Assembly (NCBI RefSeq): GCF_000717875.1
Contig: NZ_JOCT01000021.1
Span: 248,001 to 312,000 of the forward strand
Direction: 5' to 3'
Source of the DNA: Streptomyces sp. NRRL S-455
Lineage (GTDB): Bacteria; Actinomycetota; Actinomycetes; Streptomycetales; Streptomycetaceae
Length of the DNA: 64,000 nt
The notes beneath the pieces are model-generated. The model saw only the letters and a program-made list of their open reading frames with translations, was not told where the DNA came from and ran no database searches. This document shows, piece after piece, positions 32,087 to 40,944 of the stretch (position 1 is the stretch's first letter; every line of letters starts with the position of its first letter). Both the position numbers and the translations under genes were made by a program.

Positions 32087-33381
32087 ACGGAGATCTCCTC
32101 GGTGTGGGGTGCGGTGGGTCGTTCGGTGGCTTCAGGGAGGGACGCCCCGCTGGTCTCGCGCACGAACCGGACGGTCAGCGCCGTTATCACGGAGCCCCCG
32201 CAGATCAGCAGGGCGACGGGGGTGCTGCTGCCGCTCCCGGCCACCAGGCTTCCGGCGATCATCGGGGAGAAGCCGGCGCCGATGAGGGTGGCGCCCTGGT
32301 AGCCGAGGGAAGCGCCGGTGTAGCGGACCCGGGTGCCGAACATCTCGCTGAGCAGGGCGCCCAGCGGCCCGTACATCGTGGACTGGGCGATGCCGTGGCC
32401 GAGGACGACGGCGAGGATCAGCAGCCCGGGCGACTTCGAGTCGACCAGCGCCGGCACCGGGAAGGCCAGCGCCGCCGAGGCGAGAGCACCGGCGAGGACG
32501 ACCGGGCGGCGGCCGATCCGGTCGGAGAGCGCGGAGGCGCGGGGCAGCACGACGAGGGCGACGCAGGCGGAGACTGTGAGCGCGGTGAGTACCTGCGGGC
32601 GTGCGTAGCCGATGCCGGTGGCGTACGCGATGAGGTAGCTGGTCAGAAGGGACTGGGCGGTGAAGGCGCCGATACCGACGCAGCAGGGGACGCGGACGCC
32701 GCAGCACGTCGAGGATCGGCAGCCGCGACTCGGCCCGGTCCTTCTTCACCTCGGCGAAGAGCGAGCTCTCCACGACCTTGAGCCGTACGAACAGTCCGAC
32801 GCCGAGCAGCACCACGCTCAGCAGGAATGGCACACGCCAGCCCCAGGCCGTGAACTGCTCCCTGGGCATGGCGACCACGAGGGTGACGACCAGTGAGGAG
32901 AGGAGGGAGCCGAGCGGGGCTCCCATCTGCGTGAAGCTGGACCACAGCCCGCGGCGCCGCTCTCCGGCGTGCTCGACGACCATGAGGGTGGCGCCGCCCC
33001 ACTCACCGCCGATGGCGATGCCCTGGACGACGCGCAGGGTGATCAGCAGGATCGGCGCCCAGACACCGATCGTGTCGTACGTGGGCAGCAGGCCGATGAG
33101 GAAGCTGGCCCCACCCATCAGGCCCATCGTGAGCAGCAGCATGGACCGAGCGGTCGGGCGACATAGCCGGCGGCGAAGGTGCCGAACGCGGCGACGGTTC
33201 CGACTGCGGGGTCGGCGCCGGGGAAGAACAGTTCGCCGGAGACCAGCGCGGCGACGGTTCCGTAGACGAGGAAGTCGTAGAACTCGACGGCGGTGCCCAG
33301 CAGCCCGGAGAGGGCGCCCCTGCGTAACTGCCCTGCACGCTCCGCCTCCTCGGCAGGGGTGAGCGAGAGGGATGGGGGCAT
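32083..33381 (-). pseudogene. MHS-family (ShiA/ProP-like) MFS transporter, frame-broken
   Basis: ATG 33381 has a good ribosome site (AAGGGAGA). The first part reads ALSGLLGTAVEFYDFLVYGT to AAGYVARPLG. Near 33155 the sequence jumps directly to SMLLLTMGLMGGASFLIG in another frame, with the conserved GxxxDRxGRK loop between helices 2 and 3 missing, so a deletion plus frame change has occurred. The second part runs through GIAIGGEWGGATLMVVEHA and GWRVPFLLSVVLLG to DVLRRPRPLL. A one-base loss near 32680 then shifts to SLLTSYLIAYATGIGY and LSDRIGRRPVVLAG, ending HTEEISV at 32083. Intact homologues are metabolite:proton symporters of 12 helices. With two lesions it is almost certainly non-functional. 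Confidence 0.8.
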
Positions 33382-33426
33382 CGCGGTCTCCCTTGACCGG
33401 GGGAAGGACACTGCACAACATGTGGC

Positions 33427-33503
33427 GGCTCCCGGCTCCCGGCTCCCGGCTCCCGGCTCCCGGCTCCCGGCTCCCGGCTCCCGGCTCCCGGCTCCCGGCT
33501 CCC
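33427..33503. repeat. Heptanucleotide tandem repeat, 11 perfect copies
   Basis: GGCTCCC is repeated 11 times without error (77 bp). It lies 46 bp upstream of the transporter pseudogene start and 29 bp from tRNA-like copy B. Seven is not a multiple of three, so copy-number changes would alter any reading frame or promoter spacing. There are no unique spacers, so this is not a CRISPR array. Confidence 0.95.
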
Positions 33504-33532
33504 GGAGAATCGGCGCACGGAGCTCTTGGACG

Positions 33533-33579
33533 TGGAGCGGGTGACGAGGATCCAACTCGCGCTCTCAGCTTGGCCAAGC
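33533..33579 (-). repeat. Degenerate copy of tRNA-Gly 3' half (putative attachment site B)
   Basis: This copy matches the tRNA-Gly 3' half (39146-39191) over about 46 nt, with differences in the T-arm (AGGATCC for AGAATCG) and at the anticodon loop (GGCCAAGC for GGGAAGC). The roughly 120 nt beyond it (33580-33700) are also visibly related to those beyond copy A. It is another, older att-like scar in the same orientation. Confidence 0.6.
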
Positions 33580-33807
33580 GACGGCGCTTGCGCTGCCACA
33601 TGGTCGCTGAACTGCGGTGATTCACCGTCCGCACGCCGTTTCCTGGGGCTGATCGCACCCCTGTTGACCCTGCTTGCCCGTTCTCAGGGGCGCGGACGGG
33701 GCACGGTCTCGGCTGGCTCGTGCCGTTCGGCGGCGACATCGGGGCCGGCGGAGAGTGACCGCTGCTTCTCGGCTCTCGCCGCCGGGGCCCCGGGTGAACC
33801 CGCAGCC

Positions 33808-34596
33808 TCAGCGCCAGTCGGGTATGCGCGAGACGGGCGGCAGGTGGGCTTCGATCTTCGCTCGTACCTCCCGCATCACGGAGACGATGCGGACCTCGTG
33901 CTCCCGGGTCAGCCGGGCCACCGGGACCGAGCAGCTCATGGCGTCGGTGGCCGGTGCGTCGTACCGCAGGGCGAAGCCGAAGCCGGCGATACCGGTCACC
34001 GTCTCCTCGCGGTCGATGGAGTAGCCGCGCTCGCGCACCTGGGCCAGGTCGGCGAGCAGTGCGGCACGGTCGGTGTGCGTGTTCTCCGTCAGGGCCGTCA
34101 ACGACCCGTCCGTGATCGGCAGTTCTTCGTCGGGGCGCTCGGCGAGCAGCGCCTTGCCGAGGGCGCCGGCATGGGCCGGGACGCGGCGGCCGACCCGGCT
34201 GATGGTGCGCAGGTACTCGTGGGACTCACGGGTGGCGAGGTAGACGACGTCCGGGCCGTCGAGCCGTGCCATGTGGATCGTCTCGCCGAGCGCGTCCGAC
34301 GCCTCGTCGAGGTACGGCCGGACCACACGGATGCGCCGGTCGCCGTCGAGATAGCTGGTGCCGGTGAGCAGGGCGCGGATCCCGATGCCGTAGAGCGAGC
34401 CGGTGACGTCGGTGCGGACCCAGCCGCAGTCGACCAGGGTTTGGAGCAGCTGGTACATGCTGCTGCGCGGCACGCCCAGGTTCTCCGCGAGCTGGTCCAG
34501 GCGCGAGGGCTGCTCGCCCCGCGCGGCGAGCAGTTCCAGCAGCGCGACGGTCCGGGCCGCCGACTTCACACCGCGGACACCTCTCCCCTCCGACAT
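33808..34596 (-). CDS. IclR-family transcriptional regulator
   Basis: 262 aa from ATG 34596 (MSEGRGVRGVKSAARTVALL). In-frame ATGs at 34635 and 34677 would add residues unlike the family start. The winged helix-turn-helix covers about residues 12-70 (PSRLDQLAENLGVPRSSMYQ). The effector-binding IclR domain follows, with VGRRVPAHAGALGKALLAER and GFALRYDAPATDAMSCSVPV. It is divergent from the glucarate catabolic genes and is most simply their local repressor or activator, responding to a sugar acid intermediate. The effector is inferred from context only. Confidence 0.9.
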   Translation of the reverse strand: MSEGRGVRGVKSAARTVALLELLAARGEQPSRLDQLAENLGVPRSSMYQLLQTLVDCGWVRTDVTGSLYGIGIRALLTGTSYLDGDRRIRVVRPYLDEASDALGETIHMARLDGPDVVYLATRESHEYLRTISRVGRRVPAHAGALGKALLAERPDEELPITDGSLTALTENTHTDRAALLADLAQVRERGYSIDREETVTGIAGFGFALRYDAPATDAMSCSVPVARLTREHEVRIVSVMREVRAKIEAHLPPVSRIPDWR

Positions 34597-34667
34597 GGGC
34601 CCATCGTAAATCCGCGTCAATTCGAGTCTGCCCATCCGTTGACCCACCCAGTTCACCCATCTAGCCT

Positions 34668-34698
34668 CCATCTGCATACGTAGACGCCATCTGCATAC
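34668..34698. promoter_or_regulatory. Direct repeat in IclR-kdgD divergent promoter
   Basis: CCATCTGCATAC occurs twice in the same orientation, at 34668-34679 and 34687-34698, 19 bp apart start to start. It lies immediately before the kdgD start and upstream of the IclR gene. Near two-turn spacing fits a tandem operator for the divergent IclR protein. Confidence 0.55.
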
Positions 34699-34712
34699 AG
34701 GGATGAGAAGAC

Positions 34713-35672
34713 ATGACAGGGATCAGCGCGGAGGTCGCAGAGGTCACTCGGCGACTCCGCGACGGAATGGCGAGCGGGGTGCTGTCCTTCCCCCTCACGA
34801 GCTTCCGGGCCGACGGCGGCCTCGACCTGGACGCCTACCGGGCGTACCTGGCCGACCGGTTGGCCACCGCACCCGGCGCGGTGTTCCCGTGCTGCGGGAC
34901 TGGAGAGTTCTTCTCACTGGACGAGGACGAGTACCGGGCGGTCGTGCGGACCACGGTCGAGGTCGCCGACGGACGGTTGCCGGTGGTGGCGGGCATCGGC
35001 TACGGCTGGGCGCAGGCGCTGCGCTTCGCCCGTATCGCGGAGCAAGCCGGCGCGGACGCCGCACTGGTACTGCCCCACTACCTGGTGGGCGCGCCGCAGG
35101 ACGGTCTGGTGGAGCAGCTGCGCCGGATCGCCGAAGGCACCCGGCTGCCACTCATCGCTTACCAGCGCGGTCAGGTCGCCTTCACCGCCGACGGCCTGCG
35201 CCGGATCGCGCGCATCCCCACCGTCGTCGGCCTGAAGGACGGCCACAGCGACCTCGACCGGCTCCAGCGCCTCACGCTCGCCGCGCCCGACGGCTTCCTC
35301 TTCTTCAACGGCGCCGCCACCGCCGAGATCCAGGCGCGCGCCTACGCCACAGTCGGTGTCCCCGCCTACTCCTCCGCCGTCCACGCCTTCGCCCCCGAGA
35401 TCGCGAACGCCTTCTTCACCGCCCTGCGGGACGGGGACGACGCGGGCGTGACCAAGCTCCTGCGTGAGTTCTACGTCCCGCTCGTCGAACTACGTGATCG
35501 GGTGCCGGGCTACGCCGTCTCCCTGGTCAAGGCCGCCGCCCGGCTGCGCGGTTTCCCGGTCGGCCCGGTGCGCGCCCCGCTCACCGACCCCGGGCCGACC
35601 GACCTCGCCGACCTGGAGAAGGTGCTGGACCACGGCCTGAGCCTGGTCGGCGCCGTGCGACGACCCGCTTGA
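34713..35672 (+). CDS. kdgD: 5-dehydro-4-deoxyglucarate dehydratase
   Basis: 319 aa, DapA/NAL superfamily TIM barrel. It converts 5-dehydro-4-deoxy-D-glucarate to 2,5-dioxopentanoate with loss of water and CO2. Visible are FPCCGTGEFFSLD near the N-terminus, the catalytic Tyr150 (LIAYQRG), the Schiff-base Lys175 (VGLKDGHSD) and FNGAATAEI. The length is normal for the family. It is divergent from an IclR regulator and followed by a GntP permease and glucarate dehydratase, which together form a coherent glucarate pathway. Confidence 0.93.
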   Translation: MTGISAEVAEVTRRLRDGMASGVLSFPLTSFRADGGLDLDAYRAYLADRLATAPGAVFPCCGTGEFFSLDEDEYRAVVRTTVEVADGRLPVVAGIGYGWAQALRFARIAEQAGADAALVLPHYLVGAPQDGLVEQLRRIAEGTRLPLIAYQRGQVAFTADGLRRIARIPTVVGLKDGHSDLDRLQRLTLAAPDGFLFFNGAATAEIQARAYATVGVPAYSSAVHAFAPEIANAFFTALRDGDDAGVTKLLREFYVPLVELRDRVPGYAVSLVKAAARLRGFPVGPVRAPLTDPGPTDLADLEKVLDHGLSLVGAVRRPA

Positions 35673-35992
35673 CGTACCGGGCACCCCTCGTGCCCGCCCG
35701 AAACCCGCGGGTGCGCGTCGTGCCCGCAGGATGACCCGTGTCGCGGACCGGACCGGATCCGAAAAGTCCGCGGCCCTCAGGGAGCCCCCGGGCCGCCACC
35801 CCAGCGTCTCTTCTCGCCCACGGCCACAGCCGTCCGTACCGCGCCGCCCGCACCACACTCCTCCCGCGCAGCCACGCGACAGCGCCCTACCGCTCCTCCA
35901 GGGCGTGCGGCCGATCACGCCGTACGCCGATCGGGCCGCCCGCAGTCGGCGGCGCTCCGACTGCTCACTCAACAGTTCAAAGGGGAACTGCC
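35673..35992. other. kdgD-permease intergenic region with hairpin
   Basis: 320 bp. A perfect 7-bp stem, CGGGCAC/GTGCCCG with a 5-nt loop at 35678-35696, begins 5 nt after the kdgD stop. It could terminate or stabilise the kdgD mRNA. The remainder shows no gene. Its right end holds the permease ribosome site AAAGGGGAA. Confidence 0.6.
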
Positions 35993-37330
35993 ATGCCTCT
36001 CCTCGTAGTCGGCATCAGCGTTGTGATCCTGCTTCTGCTCATGACCAGGCTGAGACTCAACGGCTTCGCGGCCCTCCTGCTCGTGGCGGTCGGCGTCGCA
36101 CTGGTCCGGGGAATCCCGGTAGCCACCATCCCGGACGTCCTCTCCGAAGGCATCGGGGACCAGATCGGTGACACCATGCTCACCATCGGACTCGGCGCCA
36201 TGGTCGGCCGTGTCATGGGAGACTCCGGCGCCGCACAACGGATAGCGGGCAAGCTCCTCGACGCCTTCGGTCCGCGCTGGGTCCAGGTGGCCATGGTGGT
36301 CACGGCCATGCTGATCGGCGTGACCATGTTCTACGAGGTCGCTTTCATCATCATCGTCCCGATCGCGTTCACCCTGGTCAGGGTCACCGGTACGAAGTTG
36401 CTGTGGGTCGGCCTGCCGATGTCCATCGCCCTGTCCACCATGCACAGCTTCCTGCCGCCGCACCCCGGCCCCACCGCCGTCGCCGCGGCCTTCCACGCCT
36501 CCGTCGGACTGACGCTCTTCTACGGTCTGTTCATCGCCGTTCCGGCCGGCGCGCTCGTCGCCCTGACCTGGCCCCGCCTTCCGTTCATCAAGGCGATGAA
36601 CCCCTCCATCCCCGAGGGCCTGGTCAGCGAGCGGGAGTTCACCGACGAGGAGATGCCCTCACTGGGCTGGTCGCTGTTCGTGGCGCTCTTCCCGGTGGCG
36701 CTGATCGTGGCGGCCGCCGTGACCGACATGGCCACCTCCACCGAGAGTCCGTTCCTCCACGTCGTCGCCTTCATCGGCTCGGCACCGATCGCGCTGCTGC
36801 TGACCCTGTGCCTGGCGATCTGGGCGTTCGGACCCCGGATCGGCCGAAGTCTGGAGGAAGTCGGCGCCTCCTGCACCTCGGCGGCCAAGGCGATGGCGAT
36901 GATCCTCCTGGTGATCGGCGCCGGCGGGGCCTTCAAGAACGTCCTCGTCGAAGGCGGGATCTCCGACTACATCAAGGACGCCACGGACGGCTGGTCCATC
37001 TCGCCGATCGTCCTCGCCTGGCTGGTCGCCGTCATCCTCCGCATAGCGCTCGGCTCGGCGACGGTCGCCGTCGTCACGGCCTCCGGCGTGGTGCTGCCGC
37101 TCCTGGCGGGCAGCGGGGTCCACCCGGAGATGATGGTGCTCGCCGTCGCCTGCGGCTCCATCGCCTGCTCGCATGTCAACGACCCGGGATTCTGGCTGTT
37201 CAAGGAGTACTTCAACCTCTCCGTCATCGAAGCGATCAAGGTTCGCACCACGTATACGACGGTTCTCGCCGTCCTCGGCCTGGGGGGCGTCCTGGTGGCC
37301 GAGTGGGCCATCGACGTCCTCAGCCTCTGA
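35993..37330 (+). CDS. GntP-family gluconate/sugar-acid permease
   Basis: 445 aa from ATG 35993 with AGGGGA 7 nt upstream. Twelve or more hydrophobic helices span the protein. Characteristic segments are [40 protein letters not shown] (the GntP signature loop), and [20 protein letters not shown] near the C-terminus. GntP proteins import gluconate and related hexonates with protons. Between kdgD and glucarate dehydratase its likely substrate is glucarate or galactarate. Confidence 0.92.
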   Translation: MPLLVVGISVVILLLLMTRLRLNGFAALLLVAVGVALVRGIPVATIPDVLSEGIGDQIGDTMLTIGLGAMVGRVMGDSGAAQRIAGKLLDAFGPRWVQVAMVVTAMLIGVTMFYEVAFIIIVPIAFTLVRVTGTKLLWVGLPMSIALSTMHSFLPPHPGPTAVAAAFHASVGLTLFYGLFIAVPAGALVALTWPRLPFIKAMNPSIPEGLVSEREFTDEEMPSLGWSLFVALFPVALIVAAAVTDMATSTESPFLHVVAFIGSAPIALLLTLCLAIWAFGPRIGRSLEEVGASCTSAAKAMAMILLVIGAGGAFKNVLVEGGISDYIKDATDGWSISPIVLAWLVAVILRIALGSATVAVVTASGVVLPLLAGSGVHPEMMVLAVACGSIACSHVNDPGFWLFKEYFNLSVIEAIKVRTTYTTVLAVLGLGGVLVAEWAIDVLSL

Positions 37331-37449
37331 ACCCGGAAACCTTCCGAGCAGGGGGCCCTTCCCAACCTCAGAGTCCTCCCTGCCTCAGAGACCTCACGGT
37401 CCCGGAAACTCCCGATCCCCCGCACCGCCTCACCGCAGAAGGGCACCCG

Positions 37450-38784
37450 ATGAGCATCGGACAGCCGACCGTCACGGCGTTCTCCGTCTATCCGGTCGCA
37501 GGCCGGGACAGCATGGCGCTGAATCTCTCCGGCGCCCACGGCCCGTACTTCACCCGCAACGTCGTCGTCCTCACCGACTCCGAGGGACGTACCGGGCTGG
37601 GGGAGGTGCCCGGCGGCGAGAAGATCACCCAGACCCTGCGCGATGCCGAATCCCTCGTCGTCGGGGCGAAGGTGGGCGACTACAAACGCGTCCTGCGCGA
37701 GATCGGCGACCGGTTCGCCGACCGCGACGCAGGCGGACGGGGCGCCCAGACCTTCGACCTGCGGACCACCGTCCACACGGTCACCGCCGTCGAGTCGGCG
37801 CTGCTCGACCTCCTCGGGCAGCACCTTGACGTGCCCGTCGCCGCGCTGCTGGGTGATGGACAACAGCGTGATTCTGTGAGGGTGTTGGGCTATCTCTTCT
37901 ACGTCGGTGATCCGGACCGGACCGACCTGGAGTACGTCCGCGAACCGGACTCGCCCGTGGAGTGGTACCGGCTCCGGCACGAGGAGGCCCTGTCTCCGGA
38001 GGCTATCGTCCGCCAGGCCGAGGCGGCCTACGGCCTCTACGGGTTCCGGGACTTCAAGCTCAAGGGGGGCGTCCTGGACGGTGCCGAGGAGGTAGCGGCT
38101 GTACGCGCCCTCAAGGACCGCTTCCCCGAGGCCCGGATCACCCTCGACCCGAACGGCGCCTGGTCACTGCGCGAGGCGATCGAGCTGTGCCGGCCCCTGG
38201 CCGGCACGCTCGCCTACGCCGAGGACCCCTGCGGAGCCGAAGGCGGCTACTCCGGACGGGAGATCCTCGCCGAGTTCCGCCGCGCCACCGGCCTTCCCAC
38301 CGCAACCAACATGATCGCCACCGACTGGCGCCAGATGACCCACGCCCTGGCCCTCCAGTCGGTCTCCATCCCGCTGGCCGACCCCCACTTCTGGACCATG
38401 CAAGGCTCCGTGCGCGTGGCGCAGCTCTGCAACGCCATGGGCCTGACCTGGGGCTGCCACTCCAACAACCACTTCGACATCTCCCTGGCCATGGTGACCC
38501 ACTGCGGTGCCGCGGCCCCGGGCGAGTACAACGCCCTGGACACCCACTGGATCTGGCAGGAAGGGCTGGAACGGCTCACCACCGCCCCACCGCGCATCGC
38601 CGGTGGTGAAATCGCCGTCCCGGACGGCCCGGGGCTGGGTGTCTGCCTCGACATGGACCGGCTCCTCACGGCCCACGACCTCTACCGGGAGAAGGCACTG
38701 GGGGCACGCGACGATGCCGTCACCATGCAATACCTCATCCCTGACTGGGAGTTCGACAGCAAGAGCCCCTGCCTGGTGCGATAG
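37450..38784 (+). CDS. Glucarate dehydratase (enolase superfamily)
   Basis: 444 aa from ATG 37450. It dehydrates D-glucarate (and often L-idarate) to 5-keto-4-deoxyglucarate, the KdgD substrate. The family hallmarks are all visible: the KxK base motif K203-L-K205 (DFKLKGG), metal ligands near D233-N235 (LDPNGAW), E258-D259 ([16 protein letters not shown]) and N287 (TNMIATDW), then D311 and the catalytic His337 ([13 protein letters not shown]). Length is normal. It is the third gene of the plus-strand sugar-acid set. Confidence 0.92.
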   Translation: MSIGQPTVTAFSVYPVAGRDSMALNLSGAHGPYFTRNVVVLTDSEGRTGLGEVPGGEKITQTLRDAESLVVGAKVGDYKRVLREIGDRFADRDAGGRGAQTFDLRTTVHTVTAVESALLDLLGQHLDVPVAALLGDGQQRDSVRVLGYLFYVGDPDRTDLEYVREPDSPVEWYRLRHEEALSPEAIVRQAEAAYGLYGFRDFKLKGGVLDGAEEVAAVRALKDRFPEARITLDPNGAWSLREAIELCRPLAGTLAYAEDPCGAEGGYSGREILAEFRRATGLPTATNMIATDWRQMTHALALQSVSIPLADPHFWTMQGSVRVAQLCNAMGLTWGCHSNNHFDISLAMVTHCGAAAPGEYNALDTHWIWQEGLERLTTAPPRIAGGEIAVPDGPGLGVCLDMDRLLTAHDLYREKALGARDDAVTMQYLIPDWEFDSKSPCLVR

Positions 38785-38927
38785 ACGACCGTTCGACCTG
38801 CCCGTCGTTTCGGCATGCGATGTCCACGAGATGCGACCGCGCCCGACCCGGTCGAGCGCGCCTTCGCCCTGATCCCCGTGGACAGCGTCCGCCATGGAGT
38901 GGCCGGCATCGGTGGGCGGCCAGTCGG

Positions 38928-39032
38928 TCAGTCGGTCAGGCCGAGCGTGGTCAGGCGGTCAGGGTCGGTGAGAATGTCGAGCCCGGTGATGCGGCCGTCC
39001 CGGATGGTGAACGAAGCGACCTCGCGCACCAT
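38928..39032 (-). pseudogene. C-terminal fragment of an ECF sigma factor (SigJ/ECF41-like)
   Basis: A 34-codon minus-strand frame encodes VREVASFTIRDGRITGLDIL then TDPDRLTTLGLTD and a stop. This resembles the end of the SnoaL-like C-terminal domain of SigJ/ECF41-type sigma factors. No sigma-2 or sigma-4 region is nearby, so it is a leftover from a gene removed or replaced by insertions at the adjacent tRNA. Confidence 0.6.
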
Positions 39033-39113
39033 ACCGAGAAGGTCACGGACAGTAACTGCGCCCTATGGTGCGGATGTGGTGCGCGCCCCGCCCGCCGGTC
39101 TGGACAACAAAGG

Positions 39114-39140
39114 AACCCCCGGGTCCCTGACCTGGGGGTT
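39114..39140 (-). terminator. tRNA-Gly terminator
   Basis: AACCCCC/GGGGGTT forms a 7-bp stem just beyond the tRNA 3' end on the minus strand. A related sequence occurs beside tRNA-like copy A. Confidence 0.6.
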
Positions 39141-39145
39141 TCGTA

Positions 39146-39219
39146 TGGAGCGGGTGACGAGAATCGAACTCGCGCTCTCAGCTTGGGAAGCTGATGTTCT
39201 ACCATTAAACTACACCCGC
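39146..39219 (-). tRNA. tRNA-Gly (anticodon CCC)
   Basis: On the minus strand the gene folds into a complete cloverleaf. The acceptor stem is GCGGGTG/CACCCGC, the D-arm contains GTAGTTTAATGGTAGAAC, the anticodon stem TCAGC/GCTGA encloses loop TTCCCAA (anticodon CCC), and the T-arm is CGAGTTCGATTCTCG. Discriminator T and an encoded CCA complete it. Two partial copies of its 3' half lie on its downstream side, marking it as an integration target. Confidence 0.93.
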
Positions 39220-39500
39220 GTAAGACGCCGACGGAGTCGGTGTCCGGACGGTCGCCACTTTACCTCATGTCAGGCTCCCGGTGTTCAAGCCGAGGGGCCT
39301 GAGGGTTTTTCAGGCCTGGAACACGCATGGGATGCGACTGCGGGGTACCGGAGTTGGGGCGTACGGTGGGGTGTCGGCGAGGGTCCGGGCGGGACCGGAG
39401 TGCCGCTTTCGAGGCCGTCCCTTTGATCCCGTACTGTGGCTTTTGTCGTCAGGCAAGCAGTAGCCGGACGCGGCTCTTGGGGAAGGGACTCTTGGACTTG

Positions 39501-39659
39501 ATGGAGCGCACCGTCGTCCGCTGTGCGGATGGGCACGTGTTCACCACCGCTTCGTTCCCGATGCAGCAGGCCGAGCGGCTCGGCCCCGGCCGGCTGCTTC
39601 GGTGTCCGCGATGTGCGCGGCTCCGGAGCGTCGTGCCCGTCACCTACGAGAAGCGGTAG
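39501..39659 (+). CDS. Small zinc-ribbon-like conserved protein, 52 aa
   Basis: ATG 39501 begins MERTVVRCADGHVFTTASFP, and the protein then has RLLRCPRCARLRSVVPV. Cys8, with CPRC further on, could form a metal site. The sequence resembles small proteins commonly encoded next to tRNA-Gly and dcd in Streptomyces. The 281 bp between the tRNA and this gene contain no other supported gene. Function unknown. Confidence 0.7.
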   Translation: MERTVVRCADGHVFTTASFPMQQAERLGPGRLLRCPRCARLRSVVPVTYEKR

Positions 39660-39762
39660 CGGGGCAGCAGTGGCACAGCGGCGATAGCGGGACAAAGGCG
39701 TACACAGGCGCGCGGAGTCGTCCGGTTGTGGGCGCTCCGCGCGCCTTGCGTATCCTCGGGGC

Positions 39763-40338
39763 GTGCTTCTCTCAGACAAAGACATCCGGGCCGAGATCGA
39801 TGCCGGGCGGGTGCGGATCGATCCGTTCGACGACGTGATGGTGCAGCCGTCGAGTATCGACGTGCGCCTCGACCGCTATTTCCGGGTGTTCGAGAATCAC
39901 CGGTACCCCCACATCGACCCCTCCATCGAGCAGGCCGATCTGACCCGGCTCGTCGAGCCGGAGGGGGACGAGCCGTTCATCCTGCACCCCGGGGAGTTCG
40001 TCCTCGCGTCGACGTACGAGGTCATCACGCTGCCCGACGATCTCGCCTCCCGGCTGGAGGGGAAGAGCTCGCTGGGGCGGCTGGGGCTGGTGACGCATTC
40101 GACGGCGGGCTTCATCGATCCCGGGTTCAGCGGGCACGTCACCCTTGAACTGTCCAACCTGGCCACCCTGCCGATCAAGCTCTGGCCGGGGATGAAGATC
40201 GGGCAGCTGTGCATGTTCCGGCTCAGCTCACCCGCCGACTTCCCCTACGGGAGCGAGCGGTACGGGTCGCGGTACCAGGGGCAGCGCGGGCCGACCGCCT
40301 CCCGGTCCTTCCTCAACTTCCATCGGACCCAGGTGTGA
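39763..40338 (+). CDS. dcd: dCTP deaminase
   Basis: 191 aa from GTG 39763. It converts dCTP to dUTP for thymidylate synthesis. Family motifs are [22 protein letters not shown], the catalytic region [20 protein letters not shown] followed by [14 protein letters not shown] (active Glu in the GFSGHVTLE block), and [21 protein letters not shown] element lies about 10 nt before the GTG with no ribosome site between, so the mRNA is probably leaderless. Confidence 0.96.
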   Translation: MLLSDKDIRAEIDAGRVRIDPFDDVMVQPSSIDVRLDRYFRVFENHRYPHIDPSIEQADLTRLVEPEGDEPFILHPGEFVLASTYEVITLPDDLASRLEGKSSLGRLGLVTHSTAGFIDPGFSGHVTLELSNLATLPIKLWPGMKIGQLCMFRLSSPADFPYGSERYGSRYQGQRGPTASRSFLNFHRTQV

Positions 40339-40349
40339 GTGACACGGGC

Positions 40350-40847
40350 ATGAGTGAGGCGCGGGAGAACCTGACCTACGAGCAGTTCGGCGTCGCCGTG
40401 CGCGAGCTCGCGCAGGTCATCGCTGACGAAGGGTACGAGCCCGACATCGTGCTGAGCATCGCGCGTGGCGGTGTCTTCGTGGCCGGTGGGCTCGCCTACG
40501 CCCTCGACTGCAAGAACATCCATCTGGTGAATGTGGAGTTCTATACGGGTGTGGGGACCACTCTCGAGATGCCCGTCATGCTCGCGCCGGTGCCCAACGT
40601 GATCGACTTCTCCGAGAAGAAGGTGCTGATCACGGACGACGTGGCCGACACCGGAAAGACGCTGAAGCTGGTGCGTGACTTCTGCCTCGAGACCGTCGCG
40701 GAGGTGCGCAGTGCTGTCGTCTATGAGAAGTCGCAGTCGCTGGTGAAGTGCGAGTACGTGTGGAAGCGGACCGATGAGTGGATCAACTTCCCGTGGTCCG
40801 TCGAACCGCCTGTCGTGCGGCGGTCCGGGCAGGTGCTCGACGCCTGA
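40350..40847 (+). CDS. Phosphoribosyltransferase-domain protein
   Basis: 165 aa from ATG 40350. An in-frame GTG at 40335 overlapping the dcd stop is an alternative that adds five residues. The type I PRTase fold shows VLSIARGGVFVAGGLAY and the PRPP-binding loop KKVLITDDVADTGKTLKLV. The protein is of hypoxanthine/xanthine or orotate PRTase type and could act in base salvage, which fits its tight linkage to dcd. The base substrate is not predictable by eye. Confidence 0.88.
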   Translation: MSEARENLTYEQFGVAVRELAQVIADEGYEPDIVLSIARGGVFVAGGLAYALDCKNIHLVNVEFYTGVGTTLEMPVMLAPVPNVIDFSEKKVLITDDVADTGKTLKLVRDFCLETVAEVRSAVVYEKSQSLVKCEYVWKRTDEWINFPWSVEPPVVRRSGQVLDA

Positions 40848-40899
40848 CAGAGACCAAGGACGGCGGCCAAGGATGGCGGCCGAGGACGGCGGCCAGGAA

Positions 40900-40928
40900 A
40901 AAGGGGCTCCCCGGCAGGGAGCCCCTTT
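40900..40928. terminator. Bidirectional terminator
   Basis: A perfect 12-bp stem, AAAGGGGCTCCC/GGGAGCCCCTTT with a 5-nt loop, lies between the convergent phosphoribosyltransferase and Yip1-like genes. Confidence 0.85.
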
Positions 40929-40944
40929 CTCGTGCGCGCGGAGA

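Noticed and set aside
33427..33503. CRISPR-like array
   Set aside because: The units are contiguous 7-mers with no spacers and no cas genes nearby.
39145..39227. Short frame reading MERVTRIELALSAWEADVLPL
   Set aside because: It is the antisense of the tRNA-Gly gene; the related frames at 31.66 and 33.53 kb come from the partial tRNA copies.
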